Made by a program: the position numbers and the translations under genes
In this document: positions 38,823 through 47,114 of the stretch, one piece after another
Numbering within the stretch: the stretch's first letter is position 1
How the letters are laid out: each line of letters starts with the position of its first letter
The notes under the pieces: model-generated
Told to the model about the DNA's origin: nothing
The model's database searches: none
What the model saw: the letters and a program-made list of their open reading frames with translations, nothing else
Assembly (NCBI GenBank): GCA_963729875.1
Contig: CAVSPR010000006.1
Coordinates: 558,001-622,000, forward strand
Length of the DNA: 64,000 nt
Reading direction: 5' to 3'
From: DATBSL01 sp963729875
GTDB lineage: Bacteria > Acidobacteriota > Vicinamibacteria > Fen-336

Positions 38823-39037
38823 AGCAGTTGATCCTTCCCAAGAACGTGGACTCGAAGTTCCGCTTCATCACCGTGGCCGCGCAACGGGCCAAGCAGCTGC
38901 AGGCCGGCGCCAAGCCGCGGGTGGAGACGCGCTCCCGCAAGCCGACCCGGATCGCGGTCGAGGAGACGATCGCGGAGACGATCTCGTGGGAGATCCACGA
39001 CGTGCCGGAAGGCACGGAAGAGAGCCCCGCGGAGTAG
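38819..39037 (+). CDS. rpoZ: RNA polymerase omega subunit
   Basis: A 72-residue protein that helps assemble RNA polymerase. It contains KFRFITVAAQRAKQLQAGAK, where VAAQRAKQL corresponds to the conserved RARQL helix of omega, and the TRIAVEETIAETISWEI segment. It is somewhat shorter than E. coli omega but in the conserved position between gmk and coaBC. The ATG overlaps the gmk stop. Confidence 0.88.
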   Translation: MKQLILPKNVDSKFRFITVAAQRAKQLQAGAKPRVETRSRKPTRIAVEETIAETISWEIHDVPEGTEESPAE

Positions 39038-39042
39038 GGTCG

Positions 39043-40236
39043 GTGCCGGTCGTCGTCCTCGGCGTGACGGGGTGCATCGGGGCCTACAAGGCCTGCGAGG
39101 TCCTGCGCGAGCTGCAGAGGCGGGAGGTGGACGTGCACGTGGTCATGACCGCGGCCGCCACCCGCTTCGTGACCCCGATGACGTTCGAGGCGCTCTCCCG
39201 CCACCCCGTCTTTCACGACCAGTGGGCGCTCGGGGTGAACGGGGACATCTCCCACATCTCCCTGGCGGACGCGGCGGCCCTGCTCCTGGTGGCCCCGGCC
39301 ACCGCGAACATCGTGGGCAAGTTCGCCCGCGGGATCGCCGACGACCCGCTGAGCACGCTCTACACCGCCACCCGGGCCCCGGTGGTGGTGGCGCCGGCGA
39401 TGAACGTCAACATGTTCGAGCACCCGGCGGTCCAGGAGAACCTGGCCACGCTGCGCGCGCGCGGCGTCGGCGTCGTGGAGCCCGGCAGCGGCTACCTCGC
39501 GTGCGGATGGCTCGGCAAGGGGAGGCTCGCCGAGGTGGGCGAGATCGTCGACGCCGCCATGGCCGCCCTGCGCCGGCGCCGGGACCTCGAGGGCCAGACG
39601 GTGCTCGTGACCGCGGGCCCCACGGTGGAGGACATCGACCCCGTGCGCTTCGTCTCGAACCGTTCGTCGGGAACCATGGGCTACCGCCTCGCGGAGGCCG
39701 CGCGCGACCGGGGAGCGAAGGTGCTCCTCGTCTCCGGGCCGACCCACCTGCGCGCGCCGCACGGGGTCGAGCTGCTGCCCGTCCGGTCGGCGGCGGACAT
39801 GCAGCGCGCGGTGTCGGAGCGCGTCGTCGAGGCCACGGTGGTCATCGCCGCCGCCGCCGTCAGCGACTATCGCCCCGCCTCTGCGAGCGGCTCGAAGCTC
39901 AAGAAGACCGATGGCCCGATCGCCCTGGAGCTCGTCCGCACCCCCGACATCCTGAAAGGGCTCGGGGAGGCCAAGGGAGGCCGGCTCCTCGTGGGGTTCG
40001 CCGCCGAGACGGAGGAGCTGCTCCGCAACGCCCAGGGGAAGCTCGAGGCGAAGAACCTGGACCTCGTCGTGGCCAACGACGTCACCGCCCCGGGTGCCGG
40101 CTTCGGCGGCGAGACGAACGCCGCGGTGCTGCTGCGCCGCGACGGCGGGCGCGTGGACGTGCCCCTGGCGTCCAAGCGCGAGCTCGCCGAGCGCATCATC
40201 GACGAGGTGCGCGCGTTGCTGGACGCCCGGGCATGA
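39043..40236 (+). CDS. coaBC: Phosphopantothenoylcysteine decarboxylase/phosphopantothenate-cysteine ligase
   Basis: A 397-residue bifunctional enzyme of coenzyme A synthesis. The CoaC half has GVTGCIGAYKACE, the active-site His in HISLADAAALLLVAPATAN, PAMNVNMFEHP and the catalytic Cys in SGYLACGWLGKGRL. The CoaB half begins GQTVLVTAGPTVEDIDPVRF and includes NRSSGTMGYRLAE and KLKKTDGPIALELVRTPDIL. The GTG at 39043 starts directly at the first strand, six bases after the rpoZ stop. The stop overlaps the uracil-DNA glycosylase start. Confidence 0.95.
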   Translation: MPVVVLGVTGCIGAYKACEVLRELQRREVDVHVVMTAAATRFVTPMTFEALSRHPVFHDQWALGVNGDISHISLADAAALLLVAPATANIVGKFARGIADDPLSTLYTATRAPVVVAPAMNVNMFEHPAVQENLATLRARGVGVVEPGSGYLACGWLGKGRLAEVGEIVDAAMAALRRRRDLEGQTVLVTAGPTVEDIDPVRFVSNRSSGTMGYRLAEAARDRGAKVLLVSGPTHLRAPHGVELLPVRSAADMQRAVSERVVEATVVIAAAAVSDYRPASASGSKLKKTDGPIALELVRTPDILKGLGEAKGGRLLVGFAAETEELLRNAQGKLEAKNLDLVVANDVTAPGAGFGGETNAAVLLRRDGGRVDVPLASKRELAERIIDEVRALLDARA

Positions 40237-40964
40237 GCGAGCGCGACGAGGCCCTCGCCGACCTCCTCGCCTACGGCCGCTTTCTCGGCGGCATGAGCTC
40301 GCTCGGCGTGAGTCCGCCGTCGGTCGCGGCCCCCCAGGGCGCCGCCTCGCCCCTGCGCCCTTTTTCCGCGGCCGCCCGGACGGACGACGCGGCGGCCCCC
40401 CTCGCCGCCGTCCGCGAGGAGCTGGGCGACTGCCGGCGCTGCCGGCTCGCCGCCGGCCGCAAGACGATCGTGTTCGGCCAGGGCAACCCGCAGGCGGAGA
40501 TCATGTTCGTGGGCGAGGCCCCGGGGGCCGACGAGGACGAGCAGGGTCTCGCCTTCGTGGGCCGGGCCGGGCAGCTGCTCACCGACATCATCGAGAAGGG
40601 CATGCGGCTCAAGCGCTCGGACGTCTTCATCGCGAACGTCATCAAGTGCCGCCCGCCGCAGAACCGCAACCCGGAGCCGGACGAGATCCTCGCGTGCCAG
40701 CCCTTCCTCGAGGCCCAGATCCGGGCCATCCGCCCGCGGGTCCTCGTCGGCCTCGGCAAGTTCGGGGCGCAGTGGCTGCTCCGGACCGCCGAGCCCATCT
40801 CCCGGCTGCGGGGCCGCTTCGGCGAGCGCGAGGGGATCCCGGTGATGCCGACCTTCCACCCGGCCTACCTGCTCCGCAACCCGGCGGGCAAGAAGGACGT
40901 CTGGGAGGACATGAAGGCGGTCCTCCGGCTCCTGGCTCGCCCCGTCCCCGGCGAGGCGGACTGA
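40233..40964 (+). CDS. Uracil-DNA glycosylase, family 4 (Fe-S)
   Basis: A 243-residue DNA-repair enzyme that excises uracil. The catalytic motif GEAPGADEDEQG and the HPAYLL motif (TFHPAYLLRNP) are present, as are four Cys ligands of the [4Fe-4S] cluster (CRRC near residue 67 and IKCRPPQNRNPEPDEILAC). A low-complexity N-terminal extension of about 45 residues precedes the domain. Its ATG overlaps the coaBC stop. The link of udg to coaBC and priA is common in several phyla. Confidence 0.9.
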   Translation: MSERDEALADLLAYGRFLGGMSSLGVSPPSVAAPQGAASPLRPFSAAARTDDAAAPLAAVREELGDCRRCRLAAGRKTIVFGQGNPQAEIMFVGEAPGADEDEQGLAFVGRAGQLLTDIIEKGMRLKRSDVFIANVIKCRPPQNRNPEPDEILACQPFLEAQIRAIRPRVLVGLGKFGAQWLLRTAEPISRLRGRFGEREGIPVMPTFHPAYLLRNPAGKKDVWEDMKAVLRLLARPVPGEAD

Positions 40965-40999
40965 GGCGCGGCCGGACCTCGCCGCTCACCCCCGGCGGA

Positions 41000-41005
41000 T
41001 AAAGT
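41000..41005 (+). promoter_or_regulatory. -10-like TAAAGT before priA, leaderless geometry
   Basis: TAAAGT ends 7 bases before a GTG at 41013 that starts VDARLVAVALPVPF. If this is the start codon, the transcript would be leaderless and the GTG at 41004 would overlap the -10 itself. Confidence 0.4.
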
Positions 41006-43379
41006 GGCATCCGTGGACGCCCGCCTCGTCGCCGTGGCGCTGCCGGTTCCCTTCCAGGCCCCGTTCACGTACCGCATGCCGAAGGGCGAGCCCGTGCCCG
41101 AGCGCGGGGTGCGGGTGCTCGTGCCCTTCGGCGGCCGTCGGATGATCGGAGTCGTCACCGGGGCCGCGGCCGAGGACGCGGGGCGTGCCCTCAAGGACGT
41201 GGTGGAGGTGCTCGACGAGGGCCCTCTCGTCGAGCCGCCGCTGCTCGATCTCGCGGACTGGATGGCCGATCACTACCTCGCTCCTCCCGGAGAGTGCTAC
41301 CGGATGGTCCTGCCCCCGGCGGGGGTGCGCGCCAGTCGCGCCGTCGTGCGCCTCGTCCGGCCGGCGGAGGGCACGGAAGACCGCGTCCTCCGCGAGCTGC
41401 AGGCCGGTCCGCTGCGCCTGTCCGCCCTCGGCCGCAGACTCGGAGTCGATCCCCAGGCACACGTCTCGCGCCTGCGACATTCCGGCCTGGTGGAGGTGGT
41501 CCAGGACCTGGGCGCGCCCGGCTTCCGCGACCTGCAGGTGGCCATCCTCGGCGCGGCCGCGGTCGAACCGCGAGGCCGGGCCCAGGCCGAGCTCTTGAGG
41601 CGCCTGCGCGAGGCCGGTGGCCGCGCTCGCGTGGCGGACCTCGTGCGCGATCGGCCGTCCCTCCGCGGCGCGATCGCCCGGCTCGCCGAGACGGGGGCCC
41701 TGCGCCTCCTCACCGAGCGCGACGTGCGGGAGCCGGAGGGCCTTCCCGCCCGCGAGGACGGCCCCCTCACGCCGACCTCGGACCAGAACGAGGCCCTGCG
41801 GCCCCTGCTCGACGGCCTCGGGAGCGCGACGTTCCGCCCCTTCCTCCTCCACGGCGTCACCGGCAGCGGGAAGACCGAGGTGTACTTCGGGGCGATCGAG
41901 GCCGCTCTCGCGCAGGGCCGGGGGGCGATCGTCCTCGTTCCCGAGATCGGCCTCACCCCCATGCTCGTGCGGGCGGCGCGCGCGCGGTTCGGGGCCACGG
42001 TCTCCGTTCTGCACAGCGACCTCTCGGCGGGGGAGCGGCACGACCAGTGGTGGCGCGTCCGGGAGGCAGACGCGAGGGTGGTGGTCGGGGCCCGCTCGGC
42101 CGTGTTCGCCCCCGTCCCCGGGCTCGGGCTGGTGGTGGTGGACGAGGAGCACGACGGGGCCTACAAGCAGGACGAGAGCCCGCGCTACCACGGGCGCGAC
42201 GTCGCGGTGATGCGGGCGCAGCTCGAGGGCTGCCCGGTCGTGCTGGGCTCGGCGACGCCCTCGCTCGAGTCGCACGCGAACGCGCAACGCGGCAAGTACG
42301 ACCGGCTGGTCCTGCCCCGGCGCATCGGGCCCCAGGGCCTGCCGCGCGTCGAGATCGTGGACCGCCGGTCCGTCCTCAGGGCCGGCGGGGACCCCATCCT
42401 GAGCCCCGCGCTGCGCGAGGCCCTGGCCGCCCGGCTCGCGCGCCGCGAGCAGAGCCTCCTCCTCCTGAACCGCCGGGGCTACGCCACGAGCCTCCTCTGC
42501 CGGGAGTGCGGGCAGGAGGCCATGTGCCCCAACTGCTCGGTGTCGCTCACGCTGCACCAGGGAGGGCGCTCGGCGCTCTGCCACTACTGCGCTCACGAGG
42601 CCCCCTCGCCCACGGCGTGTCCGTCCTGCCACGGGGCGTACCTGCGGCTCACCGGCTTCGGGACCGAGCGCGTGGCCGAGGCCGTCCAGGCGGCCCTGCC
42701 CGGGGCGCGCGTGGAGCGGCTCGACCGCGACCGCGCCCGCCGGAGGGGTGTCCTCGCCCAGACGCTGGCCGCGTTCGAGAGCGGCGCGATCGACGTCCTC
42801 GTGGGCACGCAGATGATCGCCAAGGGGCACGACTTCCCGCGAGTGACGCTGGTCGGGGTGGTGGACGCCGACGTCGGCCTCGGCATCCCGGACTTCCGCT
42901 CGGCCGAGCGGACGTTCCAGCTCCTGACGCAGGTGGCGGGCCGCGCCGGGCGCGGCGAGACGGCCGGCGAGGTGATCCTGCAGAGCCACATGCCGGACCA
43001 CTACTCGCTCGGCGCCGCCTGCGCACAGGACTACGACGCGTTCTTCGAGCGCGAGATGGAGTTCCGACGCACGATGGGCTACCCGCCGGTGGCCGCGCTC
43101 GTGAACGTCGTGGTGCGCGCGGCCGACGCGGCGAAGGGCGCGGCCGAGGCGCAGGCCCTGGGCGCCGAGCTGCGCGCCCGGGCGGCGGGGAAATACCGCG
43201 TCCTCGGTCCCGCCAGCGCGCCGCTCGCCCGGCTGCGCAACGAGCACCGCTTCCAGGTCCTGCTCAAGGGCCACCGTCCCGCCATGCGCGAGGCCGTCCG
43301 CGCCACGCTCGTGGCGCGCTACGGCGCGCAGCGGTGGCCGGGAGTCGCGGTGGACGTGGACCCGCTGACCGTGATGTAG
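41004..43379 (+). CDS. priA: Primosomal replication protein N' (PriA helicase)
   Basis: A 3'-to-5' DNA helicase that restarts stalled replication forks. The N-terminal DNA-binding domain is PVPFQAPFTYRMPKGEPVPE; the helicase core has Walker A GVTGSGKTEVYFG, the DEEH box VVDEEHDGAYKQDESPRYHG and GSATPSLES. Zinc-binding Cys pairs follow (CRECGQEAMCPNC, CHYC, CPSC), then the second RecA lobe with GTQMIAKGHDFPRVTLVGVV and AERTFQLLTQVAGRAGRGE. Intact, about 790 residues. A start at 41013 is possible because it fits a leaderless transcript. Confidence 0.95.
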   Translation: MASVDARLVAVALPVPFQAPFTYRMPKGEPVPERGVRVLVPFGGRRMIGVVTGAAAEDAGRALKDVVEVLDEGPLVEPPLLDLADWMADHYLAPPGECYRMVLPPAGVRASRAVVRLVRPAEGTEDRVLRELQAGPLRLSALGRRLGVDPQAHVSRLRHSGLVEVVQDLGAPGFRDLQVAILGAAAVEPRGRAQAELLRRLREAGGRARVADLVRDRPSLRGAIARLAETGALRLLTERDVREPEGLPAREDGPLTPTSDQNEALRPLLDGLGSATFRPFLLHGVTGSGKTEVYFGAIEAALAQGRGAIVLVPEIGLTPMLVRAARARFGATVSVLHSDLSAGERHDQWWRVREADARVVVGARSAVFAPVPGLGLVVVDEEHDGAYKQDESPRYHGRDVAVMRAQLEGCPVVLGSATPSLESHANAQRGKYDRLVLPRRIGPQGLPRVEIVDRRSVLRAGGDPILSPALREALAARLARREQSLLLLNRRGYATSLLCRECGQEAMCPNCSVSLTLHQGGRSALCHYCAHEAPSPTACPSCHGAYLRLTGFGTERVAEAVQAALPGARVERLDRDRARRRGVLAQTLAAFESGAIDVLVGTQMIAKGHDFPRVTLVGVVDADVGLGIPDFRSAERTFQLLTQVAGRAGRGETAGEVILQSHMPDHYSLGAACAQDYDAFFEREMEFRRTMGYPPVAALVNVVVRAADAAKGAAEAQALGAELRARAAGKYRVLGPASAPLARLRNEHRFQVLLKGHRPAMREAVRATLVARYGAQRWPGVAVDVDPLTVM

Positions 43380-43398
43380 GGCGGGGAAGCCCGGCCGG

Positions 43399-44409
43399 TC
43401 AGCGCAGCCGGCGGTCGAGGCCGAGCGCCTCGAAGAAGTCGCGCCACGAGAAGACGATCGGGTCCGGCACGAAGCACACCACGAAGACGGCGAGGCCCAA
43501 CAGACCCACCCACGCGCGGCCCCGGCCCACCGGGTCGTCGTCGTCGAGGGTCGAGGGGTGTCGGCGGCCAAGGACGCGCACGAGCACGGCCCAGAGGATC
43601 CAGTTGGGTCCGAAGTAGACGAGGGCGACGCACACCCACGACCCGATCCGCGAGATGAGGCGCGCGCGCTCGCGCAGTAGCGCGTACGTGACGTGGCCCC
43701 CGTCGAGCTGGCCGATCGGCATCAGGTTGAGGGCAGTCACGAAGAGGCCGAACCAGGCGGCGAGACCCCACTGGCCCATGACGAGCGTCTGGTCGTCGCG
43801 GATCGCGCCGTGCACCAGGCGCGCCATCCACTGGAAGGCCAGCGGCTCGCCGAAGAACATGCCCCCCGCGTCGGCGGGGAGCGCCTGGACGGTCGCCTCC
43901 CGGATCCCGAGCCACAGGACGGGGAGGCAGACGGCGAAGCCGGCGAGCGGTCCCGCGATGCCGATGTCGAACAGGGCGCGCCGGTTCGGGATCGGGCCGC
44001 GGATGCGGATGAAGGCGCCCAGGGTGCCCACGAGGCTGAAGCCGGGCAGCGGGAAGGGAATGAAGAAGGGGAGCGTCGCGTCGACGCCGTAGTACCGCGC
44101 GGTGAGGTAGTGGCCCATCTCGTGGGCGAGCAGGATCCCGAGGAGGCCGACCACGAGCCGGGTGCCGTCGGCGACGTCGACGGCGAGGACGGAGGCGTGG
44201 CCCGGGAGCTCGATCGTGCGCAGCCCGCCCACGAGGAAGACGGAGGCCACGGTGAGAAGGAAGAGGACGAGGTTCCGGCCCCAGCGCTGCCAGGCCGACC
44301 GGGGCGGCGTGGGGTAGACCCACGCGCGCTCCCACCGGATGGGGAGCGGCTCCGGGGACAGTGGCGGCAACCCCGGGAGCGGTGGCCCGGGAGGGTTGGG
44401 AAGGCCCAC
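43399..44409 (-). CDS. Site-2 protease family (M50) membrane metalloprotease
   Basis: A 336-residue intramembrane zinc protease. The zinc-binding HEMGH (LLAHEMGHYLTARYYGVD) lies in one helix, and the third ligand Asp in NLMPIGQLDGGHVTYALL. About six hydrophobic segments, with a proline-rich cytoplasmic N-terminus (GPPLPGLPPLSPEPLPIRWE). The short form without PDZ domain resembles the FtsH-independent, DUF-like plant EGY and bacterial homologues. It converges with priA across 19 bases. The substrate is unknown. Confidence 0.9.
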   Translation of the reverse strand: MGLPNPPGPPLPGLPPLSPEPLPIRWERAWVYPTPPRSAWQRWGRNLVLFLLTVASVFLVGGLRTIELPGHASVLAVDVADGTRLVVGLLGILLAHEMGHYLTARYYGVDATLPFFIPFPLPGFSLVGTLGAFIRIRGPIPNRRALFDIGIAGPLAGFAVCLPVLWLGIREATVQALPADAGGMFFGEPLAFQWMARLVHGAIRDDQTLVMGQWGLAAWFGLFVTALNLMPIGQLDGGHVTYALLRERARLISRIGSWVCVALVYFGPNWILWAVLVRVLGRRHPSTLDDDDPVGRGRAWVGLLGLAVFVVCFVPDPIVFSWRDFFEALGLDRRLR

Positions 44410-44423
44410 GCGGGCGCTTCGCT

Positions 44424-44696
44424 CTACAGGGCCAGGCTCTGGAGGTCCTTGCCGGGCTTGAAGCGGATCGTGCGTCCCGGTGGGATCCGCACCTCCTTGC
44501 CCGTTCGAGGGTTACGGCCGATGCCGCGCTTGCGGGGCTTCACCTGGAAGACCCCGAAGCCGCGCAGCTCGATCCTCTCACCCTTCATCAAGGAGTCCTT
44601 CATCGCCTCGAGGACGGCCTCGACCGCGACCTCGGCCCGCACCTTGGTGACGTCGGCGGCCTTCGCCACCTCGTTGATGATGTCCACCTTGATCAT
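44424..44696 (-). CDS. HU/IHF family DNA-binding protein
   Basis: A 90-residue nucleoid protein that bends DNA. The start is MIKVDIINEVAKAADVTK; ELRGFGVFQVKPRKRGIGRN and PRTGKEVRIPPGRTIRFKPG form the beta arm with the conserved proline-bearing tip. A TTGACA/CATACT promoter and a strong GGAGGAGG ribosome-binding site lie upstream. A second HU/IHF paralogue is encoded at 46237. Confidence 0.95.
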   Translation of the reverse strand: MIKVDIINEVAKAADVTKVRAEVAVEAVLEAMKDSLMKGERIELRGFGVFQVKPRKRGIGRNPRTGKEVRIPPGRTIRFKPGKDLQSLAL

Positions 44697-44725
44697 GGGG
44701 ATGGACCTCCTCCTAAGTAACGGTT

Positions 44726-44755
44726 AGTATGCACTTTGCCGGTTTCTTGTGTCAA
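44726..44755 (-). promoter_or_regulatory. Sigma70 promoter of the HU gene
   Basis: On the minus strand, consensus TTGACA (44755 to 44750), 18-base spacer, CATACT (44731 to 44726), then a TAGGAGGAGG ribosome-binding site before the ATG at 44696. Confidence 0.7.
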
Positions 44756-44778
44756 ACCGCCCCTAGCCCTGGACCGTC

Positions 44779-46107
44779 ATGATCCCCCTGCCTCGAGTCG
44801 CCCTCGTCGGCCGGCCCAACGTCGGCAAGTCGACCCTCTTCAACCGGATCTGCGGGCGCCGCAAGGCGATCACCGACGGCCGCCCCGGCTCCACGCGCGA
44901 CCGCAACTACGCCCAGGTGAGCTGGCAGGGGCGCGCGTTCGAGCTCGTGGACACCGGCGGCCTCCTCCTCGGCTCCGACGACCCCCTGCTCGGGCCCGCG
45001 GCGGCCCAGGCCGAGCGGGCGATCGAGGAAGCGGACGTCGTGCTCTTCGTCCTGGACGGCCGGGCGGGCCTGCTCCCCGACGACGAGGCCATCGCGCGTC
45101 GGTTGCGTCGCGAGGGCAAGCGCGTCGTCCTCGTGGTCAACAAGGTGGAGGGCCGCGAGGAGGACGTCTCCGAGTTCTCGCGCCTCGGCTTCGACGACAC
45201 GCGGTGCGTCTCGGCCGAGCACGGGCAGGGCGTCGGCGACCTGCTCGACGCGGCGCTCGAGGGCCTGCCCGCGGTGGCGCTGGTCGAGGACGAGAAGGCC
45301 CCGGTTCCTCTCGCGCTCGTCGGGCGGCCGAACGTCGGCAAGTCGTCGATCCTGAACCGGCTGGTCGGTCGGGAGCGGTCCGTCGTGTCCGCGATCCCGG
45401 GTACGACCCGCGACTCGGTGGACGAGGTGTTCGAGCGCGCGGGGCGGCGCTACCGCCTGGTGGACACGGCCGGGATCCGCAAGGTGCGCCTGCTCCAGGA
45501 GAGCGTCGACCACGTGAGCGTGGTGCAGTCCCGGCGTGCGATCGAGCGCGCGCACGTCGCCATCCTCGTCCTCGACGCGGGGGAGGGGCTGCGCGAGATG
45601 GACGCCACGATCGGCGGGGAGATCCTCGAGGCCGGCGCGGGCGTCGTGATCGCGGTGAACAAGTGGGACCTGGCGATCGAGAAGAGGACCTCCCAGCGCG
45701 CCTTCGAGAGCGACGTGCGGGAGCACCTGAAGTTCCTGCCCTGGGCCCCGCTCGCCTTCGTGTCGGCGAAGTCCGGCAAGGGGCTGGGCGGCCTCCTCGA
45801 CGCCGTCGACCGCGTTCACGCCGCTCGCGCGGCACGCGTGACGACCGGCGAGTTCAACCGCCTGCTGGCGCGCGCGGCGGAGGCGAACGCCCCCAAGGCG
45901 GACAAAGGGAACCGGCCCGTCAGCATCCTGTACGGCAGCCAGATCGGGATCGCCCCGCCCACGTTCGCGGTCTCGATCAACCACCCGGTGGACCTGCACT
46001 TCTCGTATCGGCGGTACCTCGAGAACCGCATCCGCGAGGCGTTCGGATTCGAGGGCACTCCCATCCGGCTGAAAGTGCGCCACCGGAGGCGAAAAGCGCG
46101 CTCGTAA
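44779..46107 (+). CDS. der: Double-Era-like GTPase Der (EngA), ribosome assembly
   Basis: A 442-residue GTPase with two tandem G domains needed for 50S subunit maturation. Domain 1: GRPNVGKSTLFNRICG, DTGGLLLG, NKVEG. Domain 2: GRPNVGKSSILNRLVGRERS, IPGTTRDSVDEVF, VDTAGIRK, NKWDLAIEK and the G5 FVSAKSGKG. The C-terminal KH-like domain includes INHPVDLHFSYRRYLENRIR and GFEGTPIRLKVRHRRRKARS. Intact. A 9-bp hairpin overlaps the TAA stop. Confidence 0.95.
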   Translation: MIPLPRVALVGRPNVGKSTLFNRICGRRKAITDGRPGSTRDRNYAQVSWQGRAFELVDTGGLLLGSDDPLLGPAAAQAERAIEEADVVLFVLDGRAGLLPDDEAIARRLRREGKRVVLVVNKVEGREEDVSEFSRLGFDDTRCVSAEHGQGVGDLLDAALEGLPAVALVEDEKAPVPLALVGRPNVGKSSILNRLVGRERSVVSAIPGTTRDSVDEVFERAGRRYRLVDTAGIRKVRLLQESVDHVSVVQSRRAIERAHVAILVLDAGEGLREMDATIGGEILEAGAGVVIAVNKWDLAIEKRTSQRAFESDVREHLKFLPWAPLAFVSAKSGKGLGGLLDAVDRVHAARAARVTTGEFNRLLARAAEANAPKADKGNRPVSILYGSQIGIAPPTFAVSINHPVDLHFSYRRYLENRIREAFGFEGTPIRLKVRHRRRKARS

Positions 46108-46129
46108 GCTCAAGAAACGCTTGAGCTTT
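46106..46129 (+). terminator. Hairpin at the end of der
   Basis: AAGCTCAAG and CTTGAGCTT pair around AAACG, directly at the der stop codon, followed by T, CC and a short T-rich tract. A weak intrinsic terminator; only the T-run is poor. Confidence 0.45.
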
Positions 46130-46135
46130 CCGTTC

Positions 46136-46165
46136 TTGACAGGCTTTGGCGTCTTCTCATATACT
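46136..46165 (+). promoter_or_regulatory. Strong sigma70 promoter of ihfA-merR
   Basis: Consensus TTGACA at 46136-46141, 18-base spacer, TATACT at 46160-46165. The best promoter in the window; transcription would begin about 60 bases before the ihfA ATG. Confidence 0.8.
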
Positions 46166-46236
46166 CCCTGCGCGTTTGTCGTGTAAGTGCTGTTAGTGCC
46201 GGGATTTTTTGGGACTCGCCGACGCGGGGCTCGGGG

Positions 46237-46527
46237 ATGACGAAGGCCGACATTGCGAGGATCGTCTACGAGCGGCACGGAGGAATATCCAACCGCGAGG
46301 CGGCCCGCCTCGTCGAGGTCATCTTCGAGACCATCAAGCGACACCTGGGCGAGGGCGAGAAAGTCCAGATCACCGGCTTCGGCACCTTCCTGGTCCGCCA
46401 GAAGAGGGAGCGTCGAGGACGCAATCCCCAGACTGGAGAGGAGATGCTCATCAGGCCCCGCAGTTCGGTCGTCTTCCGCCCCTCCAAGCTCGTGGCGCCC
46501 GCGGTGAACGAGGCCGCGGCCGACTAG
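46237..46527 (+). CDS. ihfA: Integration host factor alpha-like HU-family protein
   Basis: A 96-residue DNA-bending protein, with MTKADIARIVYERHGGISNR at the start, EGEKVQITGFGTFLVRQKRE and RRGRNPQTGEEMLIRPRSSV in the arm. The GRNPQTGEE segment and its position directly before a MerR-type regulator and a tRNA-Pro gene recall the ihfA-merR arrangement seen in other bacteria. The ATG lies 16 bases past a GGGACT stretch with no clear ribosome-binding site. Confidence 0.9.
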   Translation: MTKADIARIVYERHGGISNREAARLVEVIFETIKRHLGEGEKVQITGFGTFLVRQKRERRGRNPQTGEEMLIRPRSSVVFRPSKLVAPAVNEAAAD

Positions 46528-46543
46528 ACGGAAGAGACCGCCC

Positions 46544-46969
46544 ATGGACGCGAAGCAGATCCCCAACAAGCTCTTCTTCAAGATCGGCGAGGTGTGCGAG
46601 ATCACGGACACCCAGCCGTACGTGCTGCGGTACTGGGAGTCCGAGTTCCCCGCGCTCGCCCCGGCGAAGAACAGCTCCGGCCAGCGCATCTACCGCCGGA
46701 AGGACATCGAGACCGTGCTCCGGATCAAGCAGCTCCTCTACGAGGAGGGCTTCACCATCGCCGGGGCCAAGAAGCGGCTCGAGACCGAGCTCGGCGGCCG
46801 CGGGGGGACGCCGTCGGCGATGGCGAGCCTGCCCGAGACCGTCGTCGCGACGGTGGAGCCGGAGCCGGCGCCGGGTGCCGACACCACGCGCGAGGTGCTG
46901 CACGAGGTGCGCGAGCACCTGCGCGAAATCTTGACCCTCCTGGACAAGGGTGATAGAAAGAGCAATTGA
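46544..46969 (+). CDS. MerR-family transcriptional regulator
   Basis: A 141-residue regulator. The winged helix-turn-helix covers residues 10-80: FKIGEVCEITDTQPYVLRYW, then SGQRIYRRKDIETVLRIKQL and LYEEGFTIAGAKKRLE. The YVLRYWE and EFPAL..KN.SGQR.Y pattern is the MlrA/YcgE-type subgroup, which lacks an effector domain here. The C-terminal 55 residues are Glu/Pro-rich, then helical (EVLHEVREHLREILTLLDKG). It follows ihfA by 16 bases. Confidence 0.88.
   Translation: MDAKQIPNKLFFKIGEVCEITDTQPYVLRYWESEFPALAPAKNSSGQRIYRRKDIETVLRIKQLLYEEGFTIAGAKKRLETELGGRGGTPSAMASLPETVVATVEPEPAPGADTTREVLHEVREHLREILTLLDKGDRKSN
46931..46959 (+). promoter_or_regulatory. Promoter of tRNA-Pro(GGG)
   Basis: TTGACC at 46931-46936, 17-base spacer, TAGAAA at 46954-46959, inside the merR 3' end and 17 bases before the tRNA. 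Confidence 0.55.
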
Positions 46970-46976
46970 TCCGATT

Positions 46977-47053
46977 CGGGATGTAGCGCAGCCTGGTAGC
47001 GCACCTGCTTGGGGTGCAGGTGGTCCCGGGTTCAAATCCCGGCATCCCGACCA
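46977..47053 (+). tRNA. tRNA-Pro (anticodon GGG)
   Basis: A 77-base cloverleaf: acceptor CGGGATG/CATCCCG, anticodon stem CCTGC/GCAGG around TTGGGGT (anticodon GGG), T-arm with GGTTCAAAT and an encoded CCA. Confidence 0.95.
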
Positions 47054-47069
47054 GCACTCATCGACATAA

Positions 47070-47104
47070 GAGCCCCGGGCACGTCGCCCGGGGCTCGCTT
47101 TTTT
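47070..47104 (+). terminator. Rho-independent terminator after tRNA-Pro(GGG)
   Basis: GAGCCCCGGGC and GCCCGGGGCTC form a perfect 11-bp stem around ACGTC, followed by GC and six T. It separates the tRNA from surE, whose ATG is 11 bases further on. Confidence 0.9.
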
Positions 47105-47114
47105 CCGGGGAGCC

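Noticed and set aside
40986..43571. An 861-codon open frame antisense to priA
   Set aside because: Low-complexity, His/Arg/Glu-rich translation of a high-GC gene; priA on the plus strand has all motifs.
45137..45835. Arg-rich minus-strand frame opposite der
   Set aside because: Typical GC-driven shadow frame without domains or start signals.
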